Assembly (NCBI RefSeq): GCF_003946465.1 | Contig: NZ_RHOL01000009.1 | Coordinates: 21,499 to 85,498, forward strand | Source of the DNA: Lacticaseibacillus hegangensis | GTDB lineage: Bacteria; Bacillota; Bacilli; Lactobacillales; Lactobacillaceae | DNA length: 64,000 nucleotides | Reading direction: 5' to 3' | In this document: piece by piece, positions 48,422 through 60,200 of the stretch | How positions within the stretch are numbered: position 1 is the stretch's first letter | How the letters are laid out: each line of letters opens with the position of its first letter | The notes under the pieces: generated by a model | The model's database searches: none | Seen by the model: only the letters and a program-made list of their open reading frames with translations | What the model was told of the DNA's origin: nothing | Program-made: the position numbers and the translations under genes

Positions 48422-49900
48422 TCACACTGTGACTTCGTGGTGCATTTTCTTTTCCAAAAAGGCGAGGAGCTTGGTCAGGCTGTAGGTCATGATGAAGTAC
48501 AGGACCATCGCGATGGCGATTGGTAAAACGCCGCGGTAAGTGTCGGCCTGCACGATGCGCATCTGGTAGATGAGATCGGCCACGCCGATGATCGAGACGA
48601 TCGAAGTTTCCTTGATCAGCGAGATGAACTCGTTGCCGAGCGCCGGCCAGATGTCGGTGAGGGCCTGCGGAAACACGACGTAACGCATGGTGTCGCGCTG
48701 GCTGAGCCCCAGACTGCGCGCCGCCTCGGTTTGCCCCTTGGCGATGGCCTGGATGCCCCCGCGGAAGACTTCGGAGACGTAGGCCGCCGAGTTCAGCCCG
48801 ACCGCCAGCGTGCCGGCGACCACCGCCGAGACGTTGTAGAACGTCCCGATGCCGAAGTAGATAAACATGACCTGGACCATCAGCGGCGTGCCGCGGACAA
48901 AGGTGACGTACGCGTTGGCCAGCTGCTTCAGCCAGGTGATATGCCCCAGCCGGACGAAGGCGAGACCGGAACCCAGCAGGACCCCGATAATCACGGCGAC
49001 CAGCGAGATGCCGACGGTGTACTCAACGCCCTTGGCGAAGTAGGTCCAGTAGTGCCACATGGTGTGGGTCTTGGCGCCGGTCGAAATGTACTTGGACGCC
49101 TCGGGCAGGAACTGCTTGTTGATCTGGTCCTTCTTATGAATTTTGGCAATGCTTTTGTTGATGGCGGCCTGCAAGGCATACGAGCCCTTCGGCAGCGCAA
49201 TGGCGTTGCCGGATTCGGCGCCGGACACCGTGAACTTGCCATCGATGGCCGCGAGCGTCGGGTCGGAATTGGCGTATGCCACCGCGGAGGCAGAGTCCTT
49301 CACGATGCCATCGATTTTGTGCGCCTTGAGCGCAAGCACCAGGTCGGATGCGTTTTGCATGCCGACGACCTTAGCACCGGGCATCTGCTGCTTGACCAGG
49401 TTGTAGGCGATGCTGCCGACCACCGCGCCGACTTTCTTATCATTAAAGGACTTGCGGTCCGAGTACAGGCCCTTGTCGGTTTTGAGAATGATGATGTCCT
49501 GCTTGGACGTGTAGTACGTGTTGGAAAAGTCCACGTGCTGCTTGCGCTCGGCGGTCGGGGAGAAGCCGGACAGGATCATGTCGACTTTGCCGGTTTCCAG
49601 CGCGACCAGCAGCGAATCGAAGTCCATGCGCTTGACCACCAGCTTCACGCCGAGGTCCTTGGCAATTTGCTTGCCGATCTCGATGTCCATGCCGACCACC
49701 TGCTCCTTACCGTTCACATTGGTCGTGAACTCGTAAGGCGGGTAATTCGGCGAGTTGCCCATCACCAAGGTGCCTTTTTGCTGGATGCGAGCCAGGGAGT
49801 CGTCGGTGGCCGCGTGGACCGGCTGCGGTTGGGCGATAGCGGCCAGGAGCCAGACCAAGAGGCCGAACAAAAGCGGGTAAAGCCATGTGTGCTTATGCAT
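48422..49900 (-). CDS. Amino-acid ABC transporter, fused substrate-binding protein and permease (GlnP-like)
   Basis: 492 aa from ATG 49900, which follows TGGAGG; the frame extends 19 codons upstream without a better start. The signal peptide or anchor is at residues 1-31 (LFGLLVWLLAAIAQPQPVHA). The polar amino-acid binding domain (about 35-265) includes GTLVMGNSPNYPPYEF, GMDIEIGKQIAKDLG, and DMILSGFSPTAERK. The permease domain (about 280-485) has GISLVAVIIGVLLGSGLAF and the EAA loop EAARSLGLSQRDTMRYVVFPQ. The ATPase partner is not adjacent. Likely imports glutamine, glutamate or another polar amino acid. Confidence 0.94.
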   Translation of the reverse strand: MHKHTWLYPLLFGLLVWLLAAIAQPQPVHAATDDSLARIQQKGTLVMGNSPNYPPYEFTTNVNGKEQVVGMDIEIGKQIAKDLGVKLVVKRMDFDSLLVALETGKVDMILSGFSPTAERKQHVDFSNTYYTSKQDIIILKTDKGLYSDRKSFNDKKVGAVVGSIAYNLVKQQMPGAKVVGMQNASDLVLALKAHKIDGIVKDSASAVAYANSDPTLAAIDGKFTVSGAESGNAIALPKGSYALQAAINKSIAKIHKKDQINKQFLPEASKYISTGAKTHTMWHYWTYFAKGVEYTVGISLVAVIIGVLLGSGLAFVRLGHITWLKQLANAYVTFVRGTPLMVQVMFIYFGIGTFYNVSAVVAGTLAVGLNSAAYVSEVFRGGIQAIAKGQTEAARSLGLSQRDTMRYVVFPQALTDIWPALGNEFISLIKETSIVSIIGVADLIYQMRIVQADTYRGVLPIAIAMVLYFIMTYSLTKLLAFLEKKMHHEVTV

Positions 49901-49932
49901 GTTTATATTTCCTCCAAGTAAATATTGAGATA

Positions 49933-49961
49933 AGCATACATCCGAATAAATAAACATGCAA
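49933..49961 (-). promoter_or_regulatory. Promoter of the GlnP-like gene
   Basis: On the minus strand TTGCAT (plus 49956-49961) and TATGCT (plus 49933-49938) are separated by 17 bases. Confidence 0.7.
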
Positions 49962-50962
49962 AAAAAATTCGGTTCAATCCTTCATCAACCCTTTGCGAAG
50001 TATGCACTCAGGAGACAACGTGAGCTGCACCGCAGAGGGTTTACAAGAAGATAACGACGAACTAATTTGAGACAACTGAGTTCACAATACAATTCGCAGC
50101 TTGATCTAGTGCACGAGTCTTGCTTCTAAATGACAAGGCAACAATTATTCATCGGCCCGCGGTGGCAGTTGAAGCTAAATCTAGCAGCCGGCAGGCCCCT
50201 AAGGGCTCCATTGGATCTGCCGTTATATATCGGCTGTTTTTAATTGAAAATAAGAGTCGTCTGAATGAACATATATTTCATATATCTAGTATTGATATAA
50301 ATTAGATTATTAAAACCATAGGAAGCATCTAACTGCAACCCATTTCTTTCCTACCATGTATTGACTGGAAAAGTTATTGTTTGCCGCGTGACCACCTTCT
50401 TTGGAAACGCAAAACCCGTTATCCTAAGCAAAAAGAATTCGCGATAATAAATATAATAGAATAACATAGACCATTCTTAAAGTGCGCCTATCTCTAATCA
50501 CTATTGTGACCTGTATACCGGCACAATTGGGGCAGACCAAATCACTCGGTGACTGGCTGCCTGGCATAATCCTTGATAAGTTAAGGACTTACATCAAAAT
50601 TGCCGCGAATATTGAAAGGACTGAATAAAACGGTCGATAAATATTCAGAGCCCTGAAAGTTAACAAAAAGGCGACTAAAGAGATAAAATAAGGTCGGTAC
50701 AGGCGAGCAAATATCGCCTTTCCCCTCGGCGGTCGCTGTTATGAATGAACTTGATAGAACTGACTAGGGCTTGATAAGACCGTTCTAAAATGCGAAATGG
50801 TGCCAACAATAAATCCGAGTCATATTCGCAAATGATTCTTTTGATAATTGACCTGCTGGACAGGTGACTTTTTGTTATGCTAATCGAGTATAGTCTGTGC
50901 ATCGAACGCCTGCATTCAAGGCGGTGCAGATGCTGGGCATTAAATTCAGGGGGACATATAAG
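49962..50962. other. AT-rich intergenic region with no convincing gene
   Basis: About 1 kb between two divergent genes. Only short frames without ribosome binding sites occur, including one of about 49 codons from a GTG at about 50481 ending near 50627. A TATAGT at about 50890, followed by GtfA's GGGGGA site, may be the -10 of the adhesin operon. The base composition is much lower in GC than the neighbours, suggesting foreign or regulatory DNA. Confidence 0.5.
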
Positions 50963-52552
50963 ATGAATTTCTTTGTTAACGCGCTCATGCAGAAACAGAA
51001 GTCAGGGATCGAACATGCTGAGCTGACTCGGCTTAGGCTGTTCAATCAACACGACACACCGGCTCGGATCGTGCTGCGCAACTATGACCCAGTGCTGCAC
51101 CAAACGCTGAAAGATGATGGCGTTGATGAAGCCCAAGTCATCAACATGTTTGATTATTATCAGCAGACTCAGGCGACGCCATTTAACCCGACTAAGGTTA
51201 AGGATCTTGATTTCGGGGTCTTGAACACCACCACTGAGTTTGAAGCTGAGCACCATCGCTACTTGGTTTACACGCCGCAGCATCAGTTGGTCGCCCGCGT
51301 CAATGTTCGCGATGATACCGAAGAAGTCACCTCAACAGAATTGTTTGATGGCTTCAACAATCTCTATCGGGTCGATTTTTACGACATTCGCGGATTTGTG
51401 ACCTTGCAGCAGTGGTACTCCCCAGATAACAAGATTGAAAACGAGGTTTGGCTCACGCCGGCCGGTGTGCCCGTGGTGCACGCGTTTAACCGGGCGGACG
51501 TCAACGGTGATATTTCTCAGTCCGGCTGGCTGCTCACGCCAGTCAACGGCCAGGTCTTTTCATTCGACACGATCGACGAGCTGTTTGGCCACTTCCTCAA
51601 CCAATTGAACGACGACTTTTGGGATGATAAGCAGCCCAATGTCTTCATCCTTGACCGGTCGACCATTGCGGACTACACCATGATTCATTTCCGGAAACCG
51701 GCGTACCGCGTGCTTCACTTCCACAACGCGCAGGCCAGTGCGCAGGACCCGATGCACTCGATCGTCAACAACAATTATGAGTTTGACTTGAGTGTCATGG
51801 ATCAGTTCGATGCGTCCATCACTGCGACCAAGCGCCAGGCGAAAGATATTGAAGCGCGTTTCCATCCCCGGACACCAATCTTCACCATCGCCGTTGGGGT
51901 GGTGCCAGAACGCCTGTTGAACGCCCCGCGTGTACCAGTGAGTGACCGCGAGTTCGGGAAAATGGTTGTTTTTGCCCGTGTGGCCCCCGAGAAGCAATTG
52001 GATGATTTGGTTCGGGCCCTGGGCATTGTCCACAAAGACTACCCGCAGGTCTCACTTGATATTTACGGCTATGCGGATTCAACCAATAACTATGAGGCCC
52101 GCCGCAAGGTCCTGGAAGCTGCCAAAGAGGTCGGCATGGAAGACCAGGTTCAGCTGAAAGGCTACACGACCGACATTGATACAGTCGAGAACAAAGCCAT
52201 GATGTACGGTTTAACCTCGGTAATGGAGGGCTTCAACCTGGCAATCATGGAAGCAAGTGCCCATGGATTGATTTCATTCACTTACGATGTCAACTATGGC
52301 CCTAACGAAATTGTTGAGGATAAAGTTTCCGGGCGCGTGACGCCATATAAAGATATTCCAGCGATGGCTGAAGCCATTAAACAGGTGCTGGCTGACAAGA
52401 GTCTCGCTCAGAAGTACTCGGATGGCGCGTACGACTCCTCAAAGCGCTACGCCCCAGATGCGGTTTGGCGCGAATGGCAGGCGTTGCTTGATGAGGCGCA
52501 AAAGCGCTGGCCAGCTAAGCTCGCGGCGCTGCCAACTGCGGCTGAGAAATAG
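50963..52552 (+). CDS. gtfA: GtfA-like glycosyltransferase of the SRR adhesin locus
   Basis: 529 aa from ATG 50963, preceded by GGGGGACAT. N-terminal DUF1975-type region (about 1-200: MNFFVNALMQKQKSGIEHAE at the start) followed by a GT4-like GT-B domain. GKMVVFARVAPEKQLDDLVRAL lies at the nucleotide-sugar domain and MEGFNLAIMEASAHG carries the E-x7-E motif of retaining glycosyltransferases. These enzymes O-GlcNAcylate Ser/Thr of surface proteins in the cytoplasm (GtfA of streptococci, TagE5/GtfA of Lactiplantibacillus plantarum). It is 12 bases from the next glycosyltransferase and upstream of the SRR adhesin. Confidence 0.9.
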   Translation: MNFFVNALMQKQKSGIEHAELTRLRLFNQHDTPARIVLRNYDPVLHQTLKDDGVDEAQVINMFDYYQQTQATPFNPTKVKDLDFGVLNTTTEFEAEHHRYLVYTPQHQLVARVNVRDDTEEVTSTELFDGFNNLYRVDFYDIRGFVTLQQWYSPDNKIENEVWLTPAGVPVVHAFNRADVNGDISQSGWLLTPVNGQVFSFDTIDELFGHFLNQLNDDFWDDKQPNVFILDRSTIADYTMIHFRKPAYRVLHFHNAQASAQDPMHSIVNNNYEFDLSVMDQFDASITATKRQAKDIEARFHPRTPIFTIAVGVVPERLLNAPRVPVSDREFGKMVVFARVAPEKQLDDLVRALGIVHKDYPQVSLDIYGYADSTNNYEARRKVLEAAKEVGMEDQVQLKGYTTDIDTVENKAMMYGLTSVMEGFNLAIMEASAHGLISFTYDVNYGPNEIVEDKVSGRVTPYKDIPAMAEAIKQVLADKSLAQKYSDGAYDSSKRYAPDAVWREWQALLDEAQKRWPAKLAALPTAAEK

Positions 52553-52564
52553 GGAGGACAGAAC

Positions 52565-54082
52565 ATGAATTATTTTGTTAGTGAAAGCAGCTACTTATTC
52601 AACTCGGGAACTGAACATTCCCAAGCCAAGCGCACGGCGCTGTTCAATGCGATGGGTAACGAAGCAAAATTTGTGACCCGGAACTATTCCCGTTTTCTTA
52701 ACCGTGATTTAACTCGTGAAGGCCTGACCCAAGCGGAAGGGCTCAACATGTATGACTACTTCCAAGGAATCACTGAAGTTGAACGGAAGGAGCAACCCCT
52801 GCGGCTGCTGAAACAGATTCCGCTAGACGAGTACCATCTGGTTTCGACCAATCCCAACTACACATGCATGGAACACGATGGGCGGCCGATTGCCAAAATC
52901 AACGTCATGCCGGCCACCGTTGGGTTGATTGATAACATCAACTACCGTGACCGCTTTGGCCATGATGTGATGCGGGAAAATTTCGATTGGCGCGGGTTTA
53001 AGTCTTCAGTGGACTACTTCCATCAAAATGGCGATTTAGGCACTCAGCTGTTCCTTAACCGCGATGGCCAACCAGTCATTGAAATCACCCACATGAATAT
53101 CGGTAAGAAAGTTCAGCCGACAATGTGGAAGCTGCTGAATTATAAGGGCCACAGTTATCGCTTTAACAATGAGAATCAGATGTTCCTGTTCTTCCTGAAT
53201 GAATTAATGTCTCAGAATCCTGGCTCGACGATTATTTCCGATCGCCGTTCGCTGGATCCAATCATTGCAGACGTGCAAAATGCGGCTGCAAAGTTTGCTT
53301 ATTTCCACGATACGCATACGCCTGATGTTCAAGCACCGGTTCATGGCAAGCTGTATGATGCCTACAAACTCGCGCTAGAGGATCGGCCAGAAGCATTTGA
53401 TGCAGTAATTGTGCCAACAGAAAAGCAGCGCGCAGATCTGGCACAGCGCTATCCGGAAGATCATTTTATTGCCATTCCGGACACTTACGTTTCATCCGAA
53501 CAGCTGGCTGCTGGGCGGGCTGCGTCAAGTAATCGCGAACACCGTATCATCTTTTCCGGCCGCTTGGCGCCTGAAAAGCAGCCTGAGCACGCAATTCGCG
53601 TACTGAAGAAGGTTTTGGATCAGGTGCCAGACGCACAACTCGAATTCCGCGGGTATGCGTCGTCGGACGACGAACAAAAGCAGCTTGACGAGCAGGTCAA
53701 GACACTGGCGGTCGAGGATCACGTGACATTCGGTCCATATCTGGCGCCGACTGAATTGCCTGATCGTTTGAAGGACAGTGCCGTGATTGTTCAAACCTCT
53801 CGCGAGGAAGGCCTGGGCATGAACCTCATTGAGGCAATGGCCTATGGTGTGGTGCCTGTCTCGTTTGGTATCACTTATGGCACCAATGATTTGATTACTG
53901 ACGGCGTCAATGGCGCGATCGTCGCGCAGAACGATGATGATGCCATGGCTGCTAAGATTATTGAATTGCTGACTAATTCTGATTTATGGCACAAGGAGTC
54001 TAAAGCCGCAATCGCCAAAGCGGCGACTTACGATGCGAAGACTGTCTATAACGCTTGGGATGGCATCCTGGCCAAAGCCTGA
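52565..54082 (+). CDS. gtfB: Second GtfA-like glycosyltransferase (GtfB position)
   Basis: 505 aa, with GGGAGGA upstream of ATG 52565. It has the same N-terminal type as GtfA (MNYFVSESSYLFNSGTEHSQ) and a full GT4 domain: RIIFSGRLAPEKQPEHAIRV, then SREEGLGMNLIEAMAYG with E-x7-E. Streptococcal GtfB is a non-catalytic partner with a different N-terminus; this protein looks catalytic-competent, as in the paired tagE5/tagE6 genes of L. plantarum. The two probably work as a heteromer on the adhesin encoded next. The symbol is positional. Confidence 0.85.
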   Translation: MNYFVSESSYLFNSGTEHSQAKRTALFNAMGNEAKFVTRNYSRFLNRDLTREGLTQAEGLNMYDYFQGITEVERKEQPLRLLKQIPLDEYHLVSTNPNYTCMEHDGRPIAKINVMPATVGLIDNINYRDRFGHDVMRENFDWRGFKSSVDYFHQNGDLGTQLFLNRDGQPVIEITHMNIGKKVQPTMWKLLNYKGHSYRFNNENQMFLFFLNELMSQNPGSTIISDRRSLDPIIADVQNAAAKFAYFHDTHTPDVQAPVHGKLYDAYKLALEDRPEAFDAVIVPTEKQRADLAQRYPEDHFIAIPDTYVSSEQLAAGRAASSNREHRIIFSGRLAPEKQPEHAIRVLKKVLDQVPDAQLEFRGYASSDDEQKQLDEQVKTLAVEDHVTFGPYLAPTELPDRLKDSAVIVQTSREEGLGMNLIEAMAYGVVPVSFGITYGTNDLITDGVNGAIVAQNDDDAMAAKIIELLTNSDLWHKESKAAIAKAATYDAKTVYNAWDGILAKA

Positions 54083-54122
54083 GTTGAAAGATGACCTGTG
54101 CCATTTAAGGAGGTGGTTAGCA

Positions 54123-54157
54123 ACAGCTGAAGCCTCGAGTATGAGACAGCTGTTTTA
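54123..54157 (+). terminator. Hairpin between the glycosyltransferase pair and the adhesin gene
   Basis: ACAGCTG (54123-54129) pairs with CAGCTGT (54147-54153), followed by TTT. It may partly end the gtf transcript. Confidence 0.5.
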
Positions 54158-54215
54158 AAATTTTATATTCAAGATAAATTTATGGGATTAAGTATGTAAT
54201 AGGAGTGAGGTTCAG

Positions 54216-57200
54216 ATGAAGTTTAATAATTTTAAGCGGAACCCTAATGCAAAAGTCACCCATTATAAGATGTATAAGGATGGTAAGAATTGGGTTTTCG
54301 CTTCTGCAGTTATCATCGGCCTCGGCATCACTGGGAGTGTTCTGACAACGCAAGCCAATACCGCATTTGCGGATACGACTAATACCGTTGCTACAGTTGC
54401 CACCCCTGCAACATCAGACAAGGGATCAGGCGCATCAGATTCAGCTGAAGTTTCAAGTGCAGCCTCAGCTAATTCTGAGAACCCTGTCGCTTCAGGCACG
54501 CAGGACGCAGTTTCAGCTGCCCCTGCTGCCGCTGGGCAGAGTGACAGTTCTGATTCAAGTCAAGACGTTGCAACTAGTGCTGTTGAGACATCACAAGCAC
54601 CTTCAGAAAACACCACTTCTAACGGCGCGACGTCTTCAGACGCGACCGCCGTTAAGAGCGCATCTGCGGAACAGGTCACTGTCTCCGCAGCTTCAGACTC
54701 AGCGACTACGAAGAGTCAGTCGGCTAACTCGAGCACTTCATCAAGTGCGTCAGCAGAATCAGCTGGCTCGAGCAGCGCTGCGACAAACAGCGTCGCCAGT
54801 GACGCCGCAGTGACGACGACCGTCAATACTAATGGCGATATTACAACCACCATTGGCGACTCAGCCGCTGAAAGTGCCACGTCCCTGACCACTAGTCAGG
54901 CCAGCGCGGCTGCTTCTCAGGCTCAGCTGGACCTGCAAACCGCCGGTATTACCACCGCGCAGGTTGAGGTGCTCAACAATGAGCTGAAGGTTTCTTTGGT
55001 CACGACAACCGATCAGAGTAAGACGATTGTTGCTGCCATTGACAACACCGTTCGTCAGTACAAGCTGACCGCTGAAATCGATCAAATGGCCGCGGCGCCT
55101 GCAATCAACACCAGCAGCAACGACTACCAAAGCGGCTACAACAAGGCGCAGGATAACCTGGACAAGACCGCAGGTTGGGGTTCTCTTTCGGGGCCTCTGG
55201 GGTCAATCGTTACCATTGGCAACGTTAATGGTTACACCGATCTTGCTGCTTTGAGTAAAGCTTACACTGCGGGCCTTTCGTATGCTAAGTATCTGCAGGA
55301 TGGAACTACCCCTGACACGAACAATAATGATTATTTACTAGTCATTAAAGATACCGGTATTTTTGGCGTCGGTTCCAGCAAGCCAAACTCGAGTCAGATG
55401 AATAACGTTGACTACATGAATGGCTACAAAGCGTTCGTCGCCGAGTGGGCCACCAACATGAAGCAGTACTTTGACAATCAAGGCAAAGCGCTGAATGATC
55501 AGGCTGGGTTGTACGCCAACTCCATTCCTTACGATAAAGACAATGGGAATGGCCAAAACTCTGGTATCTTGAGTGGCACGTCGTCAATCCAGGGCAAATT
55601 AGCTATTAACATTGCCAGCTTGGGCGATGGCTTTGCGAATAACAATACCCAGATCAGAGCAATTTGGGATCAGGCGGCTTCTTCTATTAGTTCGACTAAT
55701 TCCGTCATTAGGGAATCAGTTTCGCGGATGGAACAGACAGCTTACGCGTATGTACCAATGTTCCAGACTCAAATTCAGTCGTACATGATCAAGCAGATGA
55801 TCTCGAACCCTACGTTCATGGGCACCCAGGACGATATCGACAAAATGTTCGATGGTGTTGGTAAGACCTTCCTGGATGTTATCGAGTCGGCTCCTGGTTG
55901 GACGAATGGCGTTGACGTAGGGATTGCCGGGCTCTCTGGCTCAGGCGTTGATTACGTTTCTGAACTGCCAAGTGCCTTGATTAATGAAGTTTATCTTGGT
56001 ATTCGGTCAACAATCGAGCAGGCCATGGTTATCGCTGCCCGTGAAGGTCTGTACAAGTACCTTGATGATTTCTTGGGTCAGGATGCTGGTAACAGTAGTG
56101 AAACTGGGACAATCGATCTTGGCGCTAATCCGCTGACCAGCACGAGCGAACCTGCTTATAACTGGGGTCGTGCAGCAATTTCCGGCGGTGACAGCAAGAT
56201 TTTATCCGCTGAGAAGTCTCAAAGCGCTAACGACACAATGACTCTCGGTCAGTCTATTGTTTATCGGTCGATGCAACAATTGGTCGGCAAGACGCAAAAT
56301 GGTGCATGGAATAAAGACGCGCTGAAGGACGCTGCGATTGCGCAGGCGGTTACGGATGCGAATACCACCAACCAACTTGACGACAATGCCGTCAACGCGA
56401 TGTTCCTGCCGGGTGGTCAGTTTTACTTTGACTCTGCCCCATTCAAGGACGGCAGTCAGTCATCTGACTACGCGACCCGTACTGCCGGTGTTCGTCAGAC
56501 CTTGCGTGAGACGTATGAAGCCGAGTACTGGGCGGTTCGTAAGGCCATTGAAGACTTCACGAAAGACCCAGCCCACATGCACACGTATAAGCTGGTTGAC
56601 GGCAAGCTGACTGATATTACCGATCAGCAGACCTCAAGCAGTACTGCGCAGGGCACGTTCCTGTACACTGTTACCACGCTGGCGACTGGGACCATTCGTC
56701 AGAACTCTGACGGTACGACGTCTAATTGGTACCAGCAGTATTCTGACCTTGGCACGGATATTACCGTTGCCGATTATCAGAACATCTGGAATTACCTCCA
56801 GAGCTTCAACTTTGGTCAAAACGCGATGCAGGCGGCCGATGAGGCTTCCCATGTTGAGCAAGACGGGAATCTGAAGTCAGACTACACGTCATTTGACCAA
56901 ATCAAAGCGGACTGGGGTACCAAGGTTACAGCGTCACTGTTTAATACCAACACTGGCGACACTTCGAAGCTCACTGCCAGTTTGTTGACTGAGTTCCAGA
57001 ACATTCCTGGCGCCATGGACAAGCTGCAGACGCTTGCTGCTTCTTCTTTTGTTCCTATCTACAACTATGAAGCGGTTCAAGCAAACACTGGGTTCCGTGC
57101 CGGCCAGCAGGCGGTCTACGACGAAGTTAAGGCGCAGACTGATGCGGACGGAAACTTCAACGGTACGCTGAAGGGTAGCGATGTTCCGTTCAGCGGTGCC

Positions 57201-60200
57201 TTCCAGTTGGCTAACGGCACTGCCGGTGCCGGTTCATACGACGGCACCGATGATGGTACTGGTGAAGTCCAAGCAGGTAGCACGACCCACGAATTCAACA
57301 AGCCAAACACCATTGGTGCTGACACGTCGACGGCTAACTACTTCACGCCTTCAACGATTGCTGGCAAAGGTCAGGCGTTCAAAGATGGCTATAACAAGAA
57401 TGTAACTGCCTTCAATGAACTACTGATCAAGGCCAACGGTCAGCCTTCAGCACAGTGGAATGCTGATCTACAGAAGAACGCTGCAACCACACTTCAGGGC
57501 TTCACTGTAAGCACGAGTTCGGCCACCGCAACGAAGAACAATGTTGCTGCGCCGAAGACTGGCACCACGTTTGAAGGCACCAACGACGGGGATACTGCCG
57601 TTGCCGTAAACAACGTGACTGTGCAAGGGCCAAAGATCGGTAACTGGACTTCCAACACATTTAATGGCACGCTGAGTCCTGCTTCACCCACTAACGTGAC
57701 ACTCCAGTACACCTACACTGATCCAACCACCGGTGCTGCGTCTGCTGCCAGTGATGCAGGGACTGCCGCGAAGAGTGCTGCTAGTGAGGCAAGTTCTGCA
57801 CCAAGTCTGTCTAACGATGCTGCCAGCTATGCATCCACGGCGAAGAGTGCGGCCTCAGCTGCCTCCTCAAGTTCATCGCTGACTGGTTCGCTGGCTACCG
57901 GAATTGGTTCGATGTCTCAGGCCAACCCAACTAACCCAACCGTTGCCAGCGCTTCTGCGGAAATTGCTAAGCAAAGTGCAGCTGCTTCAACTGCAGCCTC
58001 GACTGCGGCCTCTGCGGCCAGCGATGCTTCACTTTCCGCTTCTGCGGCTAGTGCTGCTGTACCGCTGATCCAGAGTGCTGCCACCGCGGCTTCGACTGCT
58101 GCTTCACAGGCTTCTAGTGCTGCGGCAGCGGCCTCAGCTGCAACTGATGACGATACAAAGACTAGCCTGAGCAGCGATGCGCAGAGCTACGCAAGCACTG
58201 CAAAGAGTCAGGCATCGACTGCTGATACGCTTAATACTGGACTTCAGTCAGATGTTTCAGCAGCTTCAAGCGCCGCACAAATTGCGCTGGGTGGTTCCTC
58301 AGCTGCTTCGACTGCTGAGTCCCTTGCCCAAGCTGCCTACGATCAGGCTAAGGCATCATTGAATAATTCAGATGCTTCGAACGCCAAGTCGGATGCAAGC
58401 ACGGCCAGCTCTTCAGCTAGTCAGGCAAGTGTTTCCGCTTCTGGTGCTAGTGGTGCCTCGACGAAAGCAGGGAGCTACGCCAGTGATGCCAAGAGTTCCG
58501 CCTCTGCTGCTGATAGTTCATCCAGCCTGGCTTCGAGCGCTGCAACTAACGCTGGTAGTCTTGCTTCCCAATATCCTTCCAACGCCGACGTGTCCAGCGC
58601 TGCGAGTGCGGCATCCTCAGCTGCAGTGATTGCTTCTTCAGCAGCCTCAGTTGCTGATTCTGCTGCTACCGCAGGTTCTGCGGCGGCAAGCAAGGCTTCT
58701 GATGCGGTGACACAAGCAAACTCTGCTGCGTCTGATGCAAACTCTGCGGCTTCTGCCGCAAGCACGGCATCGTCGCTTGCTGGTTCTGCTGCCTCTGCAG
58801 GCAACAGTTCAGCAGCTGCGAGCTATGCCAAGACGGCTTCAACTGAAGCCAGCGCTGCATCTAGTGCCGCAGTCGTCGCTTCGGGTGCCAGTGATGCGGC
58901 TAACTCTGCTGAAACTGACGCATCCACTGCGGCTTCGATTGCTTCCTCAGCTGCTTCAGCCGCTTCAGTAGCTGCAAGCACGGCTGTTGATGAAAATAAC
59001 AAAGCTGTCTCTGCTGGATCTGCAGCTGGGTCTGCAGCTGGTTCATCAGCTGCTAGCTCAGCCAACAGTGGTGCAAAATCCGCTGCTAGTGATGCTTCGA
59101 ATGCGAATAGCGCTGCTAGTGCGAATGCCGACTCAGCCGCTGCACATGCGACTAATGCCGACAGCTACGCAAGCAATGCGAGTGAATCTGCTAAGGCCGC
59201 TGACAGTTCTGCCAGCGACGCTTCCAGCGCGGCTAACACGGTTGCCAGCCTTGCTTCGGGCAATCCAAGCAATGCTGTTGTAACATCAGCCAACTCAGCT
59301 GCAAAGAGTGCTGCTAGTGCTGCCGGATCCGCTGCTTCTGATGCTGATTCGTTTGCTGGTGATGCCAGCGCCGCAGCATCTAACGCTGATTCTGCTGCCG
59401 TGGTTGCTAAGTCTGCGGCGTCAGTTGCATCATTGAATGCTTCGCTTGCTTCTTCGTCTGCGATGGATGCCAGTGCCGCTGCTAAGTATGGTGATCCGTC
59501 TGGTGCGGAGAGTGCTGAATCTGCTGCTAAGAGTTACGCCACTTTGGCTAACTCCGCCGCTACCGTAACATCAGCTGCCAATAGCACTGCTGCTAGCGAT
59601 GAAGCAACGGCTAGTGTCGCTGCTGATTCTGCCGCTTCAGCTGCTACGGTTGCTTCCACAGAGGATGCAAAAGCTAAGGCAGCCTTGTCTGATGCGCAAA
59701 ATGCAATCAGTGCGGCTTCTGCTGCAAGTGGTGCTTCAAGCTCTGCTAGTGTTGCCAGCTCAGCTGCATCTGATGCTTCGATCTCCGCTTCTGGCGCTTC
59801 GGCTGCTCAGACTAGTGCTGATTCGGATGCATCGCGTGCTGCCAGTGATGCTTCGCAGGCGGCGAAGGATGCCAGTGCTGCTAGCTCTGCCGCTAGCCAC
59901 GCCGGTGACGTTGCCAGCCAGTATCCTAACAACTCGGCCATCAGCTCCGCCGCTTCGGTTGCAAGCTCTGCTGCTGCAAAGGGCAGCTCCGCTGCTTCGG
60001 ATGCTTCGACTGCCAACTCCGCTGCTCAAAGTGCCGCTGTGATTGCCAGCTCCGCTGCTTCCGTTGCTGACTCCGCTGCCGGTGATGCTTCTGATGCTAA
60101 GTCGGTTGCTCAAAGTGCTGCAAGCGTTGCGGATAGTACCGCTGCTTCCTTAGCTGGATCTTCAGCTGCTTCGAGTTCTGCTAGTGTTGCCAGCTCTGCT

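Noticed and set aside
50120..50305. 61-codon frame in the AT-rich region
   Set aside because: No ribosome binding site, no recognisable feature.
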